Assembly (NCBI RefSeq): GCF_000423305.1
Contig: NZ_AUHS01000003.1
Coordinates: 124,001-188,000, forward strand
From: Legionella moravica DSM 19234
GTDB lineage: Bacteria; Pseudomonadota; Gammaproteobacteria; Legionellales; Legionellaceae
Length of the DNA stretch: 64,000 bases
Reading direction: 5' to 3'
This document shows positions 54,992 to 62,714 of the stretch, one piece after another. The notes under the pieces were generated by a model. It saw nothing but the letters and a program-made list of their open reading frames with translations. It was not told where the DNA came from and searched no databases. Numbering within the stretch: position 1 is the stretch's first letter; each line of letters starts with the position of its first letter. Made by a program: the position numbers and the translations under genes.

Positions 54992-56060
54992 AGATACTGT
55001 CTTTAAACGCAAGATAAATTTTCATTAAAAGGCAGTTTACTTTTTAACACTCCAAAGATGATATGAGCTAATTTGCGCATTACAGCACAAACAATAGTTT
55101 TAGGAGTTTTTCCATTGTTCTGAAGTCTGGTAACGAAGGCAGATAGTCCTTTGTTATGTCTTTTAGCTACTAATGCGGCCATATAAAGAGCTTTCCTGAG
55201 ACGACTATCACCTAATCTCGAAATAGTTGTTTTTCCAAACAATTTCCCGGATTGGTGTTGCTTCGGAGTGATCCCAATGTATGCAGCGAATTGTTTGGTG
55301 GTTTGAAAGGAGCTGACATCAGGCATGAGTGCTAGCACACGAAAGGCTGTGAGTTTTCCAATGCCTTTAATACTCGTTATTAACCTCATGTTCCTGTTTA
55401 ACATGGGCTCCTCATTAATTAATGCAGTCATCTTTTGTTCCACTAAACTTACTTCTTTTTCTAGATTTTTAATCCATTTAATTAACAGGTCGGTTGCCAT
55501 GCCTTCATGTAAGCTATGTAATTGGTTATTTAGTTGTACCAATTGGCCTTTAAGCATATCTAATAATTTCATTAATCCTTTTAACTGCTTTTGAGCCTCA
55601 GAAGTAGTTACATACACTCGGGGTTGCATACATTTACAAAATTCGCGAATCACCCTTCCATCGATGATATCGTTTTTATTTCGCGCTAAGGAAGCTTTTG
55701 CAAAGTTTTTGATTTGATATGGATTAACCACACTAACCTTGATGGATTTTTTTAATAAAAAATCAGCAATGCCCTCACTATAATGTCCGGTAGCTTCCAT
55801 GCAAACCCAAGGTGACGTGGAATTTTTGGTAAGCCATGCAGCAAATTCAGCATGACCTTTGGCATCATTAGGGTAGACTGAATGTTTGTAACGATTATTA
55901 ATAAAAGTAGCTACATCAAATTTATCCTTGGCAACATCTACACCTACATATTCAGTCTGATCCATGTTAATCTCCGATAGCGTTAAATACTTGGCGATTA
56001 TTTATCAATGACCATGCTTGTTCATGCAGGCTTACTTTGAAGGGTGGCCTAAGATACTGT
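54992..56060 (-). mobile_element. IS110-family insertion sequence
   Basis: The element is bounded by direct copies of AGATACTGT at 54992-55000 and 56052-56060, as expected of the target core of an element that leaves no inverted ends. The total is about 1.06 kb with one transposase. The 95-base noncoding end upstream of the transposase is on the side where IS110-group elements encode a bridge RNA. It is shorter than usual, so the left boundary could lie further out, perhaps including the GGGAGAAG/CTTCTCCC stem at 56078-56144. Confidence 0.7.
55003..55965 (-). CDS. IS110-family transposase (DEDD)
   Basis: This 320-residue protein has an N-terminal RuvC-like DEDD domain (YVGVDVAKDKFDVA, CMEATGHYSEGIADFL, NKNDIIDGRVI supply the acidic residues) and a C-terminal IS116/IS110/IS902 domain (SIKGIGKLTAFRVLALMPDV, AAYIGITPKQHQSGK, with the catalytic Ser region). 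The frame is intact and the length is normal for the family, so the element may be active. These recombinases insert under guidance of an element-encoded bridge RNA. Confidence 0.93.
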   Translation of the reverse strand: MDQTEYVGVDVAKDKFDVATFINNRYKHSVYPNDAKGHAEFAAWLTKNSTSPWVCMEATGHYSEGIADFLLKKSIKVSVVNPYQIKNFAKASLARNKNDIIDGRVIREFCKCMQPRVYVTTSEAQKQLKGLMKLLDMLKGQLVQLNNQLHSLHEGMATDLLIKWIKNLEKEVSLVEQKMTALINEEPMLNRNMRLITSIKGIGKLTAFRVLALMPDVSSFQTTKQFAAYIGITPKQHQSGKLFGKTTISRLGDSRLRKALYMAALVAKRHNKGLSAFVTRLQNNGKTPKTIVCAVMRKLAHIIFGVLKSKLPFNENLSCV

Positions 56061-56077
56061 TCGGTCGATAGATAATT

Positions 56078-56146
56078 GGGGAGAAGGTCCTATTCTACGC
56101 CACAGGCTTTATGCCTTGCCTGGATTCAAGATCTCTTCTCCCATCC
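56078..56146. repeat. Stem-loop GGGAGAAG ... CTTCTCCC beside the IS element
   Basis: GGGAGAAG near 56079 is inverted as CTTCTCCC near 56137, and inside it GGC-rich arms (CCACAGGC and GCCTTGCCTGG) can pair. This lies just beyond the proposed IS end. It may be part of the element's structured RNA, part of the target, or an unrelated palindrome. Confidence 0.4.
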
Positions 56147-56190
56147 CAAGTGCCCTTGAGATTAAGCTTTCTTGCTTACAATTTAAAGAT

Positions 56191-56376
56191 ACAAGCCTGG
56201 GAGTAGGCCCAAAGGGCCGTATCCCAGGTTTTCATTGTTATGCCAGCTTAAGTTCACCACTCATTTACTCTCCAAACTCACTTAGACCAACCTCTTTCAC
56301 TAATTTTATGGCAATAATCCATTTTCAACTTAAAAGTAACCCTGGGATACGGCCCTTTGGGCCTACTCCCAGGCTA
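56191..56376. repeat. MITE-like palindromic element with 37-base inverted ends
   Basis: AGCCTGGGAGTAGGCCCAAA and the following bases at 56191-56228 reappear inverted at 56338-56376 with one base difference. The inside (about 110 bases) has no ORF longer than chance. Repeats with CCTGGG ends are common in Legionella intergenic DNA in my memory. It lies between the IS110 element and the next gene. Confidence 0.7.
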
Positions 56377-56423
56377 CGCCAGCTGAACAGATTCACAACT
56401 CAACTTATAAATATAAAATAAGT

Positions 56424-56906
56424 TTAACCAGGTTTTCCCAGGGTGGTTTGTTCATCTTCCCAGACTGTTAACCTTGGCAGTTCTGGGTATTTATCGTTAT
56501 ACTCCTTGATATAACCAGACCATACTTTATGATCATTTCTATAATTCGCATCTCTTAAAGCTCGGACGCATTTCTTCATTTCGGTCCTTAGCTCCTGAAT
56601 CATTTGCCCAGTAATAATTTGATCCAGTTTGTTTTTAATATTTCCATGTTTAAAAAAACCTTTCCCACGGTTAGCAACTTCGGTTTTTATTTCACGCAGA
56701 TCTTCTCTCAACTGTTTTAAGGTATCTGTTTTACGTTCAAAATCATCAATAATTCGCATTGAAAACTCTTTGTCGAGCGTTGGATTTTCATGCGTATTCA
56801 GAATAAGGAGTTCTCTTGCCATTACGTCTTTAAAAGTACTTTCTATAGCACTGAATTTTCCATGAATCTCAGCAACTGATTTAAAATGGCGAGTGGTTCC
56901 CATCAT
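56424..56906 (-). CDS. Hypothetical coiled-coil protein
   Basis: This is a 160-residue protein; GGAG lies a few bases before the two adjacent ATGs. It is helical and charged, with a likely coiled coil over residues about 60-130 (DTLKQLREDLREIKTEVANR). There is no signal peptide, span or catalytic motif. It neighbours other short accessory genes and could be a small effector or a domestic gene; nothing decides this. Confidence 0.55.
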   Translation of the reverse strand: MMGTTRHFKSVAEIHGKFSAIESTFKDVMARELLILNTHENPTLDKEFSMRIIDDFERKTDTLKQLREDLREIKTEVANRGKGFFKHGNIKNKLDQIITGQMIQELRTEMKKCVRALRDANYRNDHKVWSGYIKEYNDKYPELPRLTVWEDEQTTLGKPG

Positions 56907-57080
56907 TTGCTCCGTGAATACTGGCAGACACCTATATTTTAGTCAATTTGGTGCAAATTTCAACTCAAGATCTTAGATAAAAGGGCCATTCAGGTCCGAT
57001 CTTGTTTTTGCCCTTTAAATAAATAACCTCACCAAACAAAAAGCAAGACCAGGCAATATATACTCACTTGGTAAAAAAAA

Positions 57081-57566
57081 TTACTCGATGATAATGTTGT
57101 CCGGTTCAGTCCTAACACCAACAGTAATATGGAATACAACTTGTTGCCCTTTAAAGTTAGGCTTTGGATCAAGGTAATATTTTTGACGAAAAACAGTTAA
57201 AGTTGGCGAGGTAACGGATAATGCAAAATACTCTTTTAATCCAAACTTGGCCTTTATCAATCCATCAACTCTAAAAAAGTGCTTTTGACCAATGTGTGCT
57301 CGATTCAAAGTAACATTTTCTTCAGGATAAATAACAGAAATATGTGCGCCAACATCTTCAGGTAGCCTAAAATAATCAGGCTTATCTATATCATAATGGG
57401 CACTCAGTATCGGGTGAATTAAATGGATGTAATCATCATCTATTTTTAAATAGCAATAGTCATCACGCTGTTCAAGCAGCCCTTCTGTTTTTAAAGTGCC
57501 GGCTTTATTGAGCGCTGTTTTGCAAGATAAGTGGATCATATTATACTGCTCAAAATGTTCTTTCAT
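57081..57566 (-). CDS. 2H-phosphoesterase-like protein
   Basis: This is a 161-residue protein. Two His-x-(Ser/Thr) motifs, each at the end of a beta strand, are visible: H75-I-S77 in VGAHISVIY and H146-I-T148 in VVFHITVGV. Their spacing of about 70 residues matches the 2H phosphoesterase superfamily, whose members (LigT, CPDase, AKAP-like) act on 2',3'-cyclic phosphates or 2',5' linkages of RNA and nucleotides. There is no signal peptide. The function here is inferred from the two motifs only, so the confidence in the fold is moderate. Confidence 0.55.
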   Translation of the reverse strand: MKEHFEQYNMIHLSCKTALNKAGTLKTEGLLEQRDDYCYLKIDDDYIHLIHPILSAHYDIDKPDYFRLPEDVGAHISVIYPEENVTLNRAHIGQKHFFRVDGLIKAKFGLKEYFALSVTSPTLTVFRQKYYLDPKPNFKGQQVVFHITVGVRTEPDNIIIE

Positions 57567-57934
57567 TTAATCTTGCTCGGTCACACGTACATCAAAGGCC
57601 AGATATTTTTCATTTTAAACCATAATTTCTTAACGCAAAAGGCAAGACCTGCTCTTTAACGATCCCGTAAGTCCATCAACATAAATAAAAAGGTAACTTC
57701 ATTAGTTCATTTATACAGTCGTTTCATGAAACAGCGTTCCATATATGTCGAGTTAAATGGAAAAACAAAGCAAATAAAAATTTAGGGCAAATACATGATG
57801 CCCTTTATCATTTTTAACAAAAAATCAGATCCAATATTGAACCGATTAATGCACCACAAACCATAATGCACTAATATTTATTACATGGGACATGTGGTAC
57901 AATACGTACTGCAAGGCACTAACCGTAGTAAATA
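57567..57934. other. 368-base divergent intergenic segment upstream of the NRPS
   Basis: I see no gene. Near the NRPS end there is a -10-like TACAAT at 57898-57903. Directly upstream of it is the palindrome ACATG-GGA-CATGT (57883-57895), and GTAC words flank the -10. A regulator could bind there. No clear -35 or PmrA box is present. Confidence 0.45.
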
Positions 57935-60900
57935 ATGGAATCCATAATGCAAAATTGTTCCTGTTATCTGATAGGTGATGATCACTTAATGATTCAGTGC
58001 GCTGAACTTCTTTTGAAGAAAAAGTACCGCATTTTAGGAATCATATCAGCACTTGATGCAGCACGAAAACTGGCTGAAGCACATCATATTAAGCACTACA
58101 CTTCTTTAGATGAGGCAACTGAATCGTTACTCGTCACCGATTTTGATTATTTGTTCAGTATTATCAACGGGACTATTGTACCCCCAATAATTATTGAACG
58201 AGCACGCCATTTAGCCATTAATTTTCATAATGCGCCTCTGCCCCGATACGCTGGGGTACATGCACTGTCATGGGCTATTTTAAACAACGAACCAGAACAC
58301 GGCGTCACCTGGCATGTAATGAACGAACGTATTGATGAGGGAAACATACTGAAACAAGCCCGATTTCCTATTGATGCTCAGGAAACCGCCTTAAGCTTGA
58401 GTTTAAAATGTTATACCCATGCCTTGTCTTTATTTAACGAACTGATTGAGGATCTACAAAACACATCCATTACGTCAATCCCGCAAGACATCACGCAAAG
58501 TAGTTATTACAGTTTTAAGCAAAAGCCACCAGGTAACGGGTGGCTTAGTTGGGAGCAACCCGCATGTGACATCGTGCGTACGGTCCATGCCTTGGATTTA
58601 GGTCACTATCATCATAACCGCCTGGCCACACCCAAAATTCAAATTGACAACACCGTATATCTTGTGGCGCGAATGCATCAGCTTGGTAGGGGCTCAGAAG
58701 ATCGTCCAGGAACACTTGTGGCACTTCATCCTCATGCCTGGCATATCAGCACCAAAACTGATCTTGTTAGCTTAGAACAACTGATGCTACTCGATGGAAC
58801 GCCGTGCACTCTTTCTGATTTAGCGGTAAAGCATCAGCTTAAAAAGGGGATGCATCTTGCCTCGCCTACCCAAACCCAACGCAACCATTTTCATTATTTT
58901 AGTGAACACCACGCCCCCAAAGAGTTGTTTTGGGTTCAGGAATTAAGTACGTTCCAACCCGCCTATTTGCCTTTTCAACCAAAACACAGCGAGCAGTGCA
59001 TTGATGATGCTTTAATCTCTGTCTCGCAGCTTACTGTCGATAACACGTTGAAGGCACAATGGACAAAGTTGCCTGAAAATGTTGAAACGATGGATGTGCT
59101 CTTAGCAACTTTATTTATTTATTTGTATCGATTGGGAAATAAAGAATCGTGCGCTCTTTGGTTATACGACTCACAAGACGCCATGGTGCCGGATGATCTC
59201 ACTTTATTTTTTGCATCATTCCTCCCCTGTTCGCTTCTCCTTGATAACCGCTTCACCTATGCTAAAGCCATTCAGCAAATTCACATGATGCGTACAACGC
59301 GTAAAAAAATGGGGACTTTTCTACGTGATGTCTTTTATCGATACCCAGAACTTTCTCAAACAGAACATCATCAGGCCCCTTTGGCCCTTTATGTAGGCAC
59401 AGAAAAGCAATGCGCCACGCCCAAAAACCTCGTTAATGCCTCTGTGCTTATTACGATTTCATCCGATACGAACACCATCACCTGGTGGATTAAAGAATCG
59501 ATGGTGGATCATAATAAGGCACTTATTTCAGTGATAAAAAATGCTCAACGGCATTTAAATCATCTGATACAGCACTTAAATACAACGCAGCATCAACCCA
59601 TTGAGACACTTTCATTGATGGATGAGGCTGAACGTCACCTCATGCTGAATATGGGAATACCTAAATGCTTTGTATATCCCAAAGATAAAACAATAGTCCA
59701 AATATTTGAGGCTCAGGCTCAAGCAACCCCAAATCACACAGCGGTCGTGTATGGAGCAAAATCACTAACCTATGAATCACTGAATCATCAAGCGAATCAA
59801 TTAGCACGTTGCCTGCAAAATAACGGAGTCATGCCTAATACCTATGCTGCCATTTGTACTACCCAGGAACTGCATTTAATTATCGGTTTATTAGCCATCT
59901 TAAAAGCAGGGGCTGCCTACATTCCCATCGATCCTAATTATCCCAAAAAGCATATTTATTCAATTCTTAACGACAGTAAACCCAGTCTTTTATTAGCTTC
60001 TCATCATCTGAGTCAACGAGTTGAAGACGACTGTGCGGAACTGGGCGTTCCTATCGTTCTTTTCGATGAACTGGCATTATTGATGAAACAACAATCCTCA
60101 GCCAATTTGGATCTAACAGACATTTCTTCTTCAAGCCTCGCCTACATCATGTACACCTCGGGCACCACAGGCAACCCCAAAGGAGTAATGATTCCACACA
60201 GAGGCATCACGCGGCTGGTAAAAAACACAAATTACATTGAGTTTAAGGAACACGATAAAGTGGCACAAGCAGCGAGTATTAGCTTTGATGCTGCAACGTT
60301 TGAAATATGGGGAGCCCTTTTAAATGGTTCAGAACTTATTGCCGTGCCTCATGCTGTCTTACTGGATGCCAACAAATTCAGTTCTTTTTTAGAAAAAAAA
60401 CGCATTACCATCCTGTGGCTTACATCTGCTTTATTTAATCAACTCTCAGCTCAGGATGCATCCATGTTTCGTCATCTGACCTATCTTCTTGTTGGTGGCG
60501 ATGTACTGAATAAAGAACGTATTATGAGCGTGATCCAATGCGAACAAGGTACTCCCGAATACGTTTTAAATGGCTATGGACCAACAGAAAACACCACGTT
60601 CACGACGACTTACCACATCACAAAACTCGATGAATCACATGAGACCATCCCGATCGGAACCCCCATTGCCAACACAGAGGTTTATGTTCTTGATGAGCAA
60701 CTTCAACCGACCCCAGTAGGTGCTCTTGGAGAGCTGTATATCAGTGGTGATGGATTAGCACAAGGCTACTTAAATCGACCTGAATTAAACGAGCAAAAAT
60801 TTATTCAAAATCCTTTTCAAACCAGCACTAATTCAGTCCTCTACAAAACAGGAGACAATGTTCGTTGGATGCCTAATGGAACTATTGACTATTTTGGGCG

Positions 60901-62671
60901 TCAAGACAATCAAGTCAAAATAAGAGGCTTTCGAGTAGAACCTGAGGCCATACAGGCTCATTTACTCCATCACCATGCCATCAGTCAATGTGCGGTGATT
61001 ACCTCAAACAGTGCCAATAACACCAAGGTATTGGTTGCCTATATGGTCTGTACTGAAGAGGTGAGCGACGAAGAAATTCGTCTCTTCTTAAAAAATCAAC
61101 TTCCTGTATATATGATTCCAAGCTACTTTGTTCGCCTCGATAAAATGCCATTAACCCCTAATGGCAAAGTGAATTATAAAAAACTGCCCACACCGGATAT
61201 CACCCAATTCGCTGTAGGGAGTAATTATTGTGCTCCTGTAACTGCCACAGAACACGCATTAGCTGAACTTTGGAGTACGTTACTGGGTATAACAAAAATT
61301 GGCGTGGAAGATAGTTTTTTTGATTTAGGAGGTCATTCCTTATTGCTGACTCAATTAATCTTGAAAATTAAAAATTTATATCACATCGATTTACCTCTGC
61401 CTGAATTTCTTGAACACCCAACCATTAAGCATTTAAGCCAATTGATTGAAGGAAATACCTTGTCAACACGTGCCGTGAATCAGCTCATGCTGCGCGACCG
61501 GTTTTTACATAGGGAACTATCCCTGGCGACCCCGTTGTCGCATCCTCAGGATATAAATCAGGTATTACTGACCGGGGCATCAGGATTTCTTGGAGCTCAT
61601 TTACTCTATACGCTCTATCACCACTCTCAAGCAACAATTTATTGTTTAATTCGTGCCCAAAATGAAGACGAGGCTATAGAGCGGCTCAATACAACCATGG
61701 CTAAATACGATTTTGATTTATACTGTAACGAACGAATTATTCCCTTGGTTGGTGATTTAGCAAGTCCCAATTTAGGACTGTCTTCTTCTAATTTATCACA
61801 ACTATCTAAAACAATTGATGTCATTGTGCATAATGGCGCTTCGGTCAATCATCTTTACCCTTATGAGCAACTAAGAGAAGCCAATGTAAGAAGCACTCGT
61901 GACCTCATCGCCTTTGCCGCAAAAAACAAAGCGAAACCCATCCACTTTATTTCTACTCTATCGGCTGTAAGTCATTTTCTGGATGAGTCGCATTCTATCG
62001 TGGAAGACTTTATGAGAGTAGACAATGACATCCCTCCCCCTCAAGATGGATACAGTCAAACTAAATGGGTAGCAGAGCAGCTTCTTTCAGAGGCAGCACA
62101 TCAAGGCTTATTAATTAATATTTATCGCCCGGGATGGATTGTAGGTCACAGTCAAACAGGCGCATTTAACGCTCAAAGCAATCACTTATTCCTATTACTT
62201 AAAGGATGCATTCAACTTCAAGTCGCTCCCGACTGGGATCTCATGTTGGATATGTTACCTGTAGATACTATTAGCAACGTTATTGCAAAAAGGATTCTTC
62301 TTGGGCCACAAACCAACCGTGTCTTTAATCTGATTAATCCCAACAAACTGCCCTGGAGGCAATTAATTCATTATATAAACCAACGCGGCTATCCGGTCGC
62401 ATTAATTGATCCTCAACAGTGGAAGCAAGAACATGTTCAATTCATTAAAGAAGATAACGCGCTGTATAGCCTTTACTCCCTGTACATTAACAGTCAAAAT
62501 GATGATTGGATGAAGGGGTTAGCCACTATCTCTCGTGCCAATAACTATAATACACATAATGCATTTAATGAGGTAGGGCAAATAATGCCCTCTTTAAATA
62601 AAGAACTATTGGATGTTTATTTTAATTATCTGGAAAATGAAGGCTTTATAAAGCCCCCTTTAACTCATTAA
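57935..62671 (+). CDS. Single-module NRPS: formyltransferase - degenerate C - A (Val-like) - PCP - thioester reductase
   Basis: This is a 1578-residue protein. (1) Formyltransferase, residues about 1-310, with the triad N96, H98 and D134 (NFHNAPLPRYAG and IDEGN) and an Fmt C-terminal domain. (2) Residues about 320-560, a condensation C-lobe remnant without HHxxxDG. (3) Adenylation domain: YTSGTTGNPKG at 740, YGPTE at 881, K1078; my by-eye pocket code DAFWLGGTFK is one residue from a valine code. (4) PCP, Ser1135 in GGHS. (5) Reductase, TGASGFLG at 1213, Y1373/K1377. This predicts formyl-valine loaded on the carrier and released as aldehyde or alcohol. A second ATG at 57947 has GGAA upstream and may be the start. 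Confidence 0.88.
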   Translation: MESIMQNCSCYLIGDDHLMIQCAELLLKKKYRILGIISALDAARKLAEAHHIKHYTSLDEATESLLVTDFDYLFSIINGTIVPPIIIERARHLAINFHNAPLPRYAGVHALSWAILNNEPEHGVTWHVMNERIDEGNILKQARFPIDAQETALSLSLKCYTHALSLFNELIEDLQNTSITSIPQDITQSSYYSFKQKPPGNGWLSWEQPACDIVRTVHALDLGHYHHNRLATPKIQIDNTVYLVARMHQLGRGSEDRPGTLVALHPHAWHISTKTDLVSLEQLMLLDGTPCTLSDLAVKHQLKKGMHLASPTQTQRNHFHYFSEHHAPKELFWVQELSTFQPAYLPFQPKHSEQCIDDALISVSQLTVDNTLKAQWTKLPENVETMDVLLATLFIYLYRLGNKESCALWLYDSQDAMVPDDLTLFFASFLPCSLLLDNRFTYAKAIQQIHMMRTTRKKMGTFLRDVFYRYPELSQTEHHQAPLALYVGTEKQCATPKNLVNASVLITISSDTNTITWWIKESMVDHNKALISVIKNAQRHLNHLIQHLNTTQHQPIETLSLMDEAERHLMLNMGIPKCFVYPKDKTIVQIFEAQAQATPNHTAVVYGAKSLTYESLNHQANQLARCLQNNGVMPNTYAAICTTQELHLIIGLLAILKAGAAYIPIDPNYPKKHIYSILNDSKPSLLLASHHLSQRVEDDCAELGVPIVLFDELALLMKQQSSANLDLTDISSSSLAYIMYTSGTTGNPKGVMIPHRGITRLVKNTNYIEFKEHDKVAQAASISFDAATFEIWGALLNGSELIAVPHAVLLDANKFSSFLEKKRITILWLTSALFNQLSAQDASMFRHLTYLLVGGDVLNKERIMSVIQCEQGTPEYVLNGYGPTENTTFTTTYHITKLDESHETIPIGTPIANTEVYVLDEQLQPTPVGALGELYISGDGLAQGYLNRPELNEQKFIQNPFQTSTNSVLYKTGDNVRWMPNGTIDYFGRQDNQVKIRGFRVEPEAIQAHLLHHHAISQCAVITSNSANNTKVLVAYMVCTEEVSDEEIRLFLKNQLPVYMIPSYFVRLDKMPLTPNGKVNYKKLPTPDITQFAVGSNYCAPVTATEHALAELWSTLLGITKIGVEDSFFDLGGHSLLLTQLILKIKNLYHIDLPLPEFLEHPTIKHLSQLIEGNTLSTRAVNQLMLRDRFLHRELSLATPLSHPQDINQVLLTGASGFLGAHLLYTLYHHSQATIYCLIRAQNEDEAIERLNTTMAKYDFDLYCNERIIPLVGDLASPNLGLSSSNLSQLSKTIDVIVHNGASVNHLYPYEQLREANVRSTRDLIAFAAKNKAKPIHFISTLSAVSHFLDESHSIVEDFMRVDNDIPPPQDGYSQTKWVAEQLLSEAAHQGLLINIYRPGWIVGHSQTGAFNAQSNHLFLLLKGCIQLQVAPDWDLMLDMLPVDTISNVIAKRILLGPQTNRVFNLINPNKLPWRQLIHYINQRGYPVALIDPQQWKQEHVQFIKEDNALYSLYSLYINSQNDDWMKGLATISRANNYNTHNAFNEVGQIMPSLNKELLDVYFNYLENEGFIKPPLTH

Positions 62672-62714
62672 TCTGTTTGGGGATAGCCAATGAAATGGAG
62701 AGCAGACATTGATC

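Noticed and set aside
57935-58900. Stand-alone methionyl-tRNA formyltransferase
   Set aside because: The frame continues without interruption into adenylation, carrier and reductase domains.
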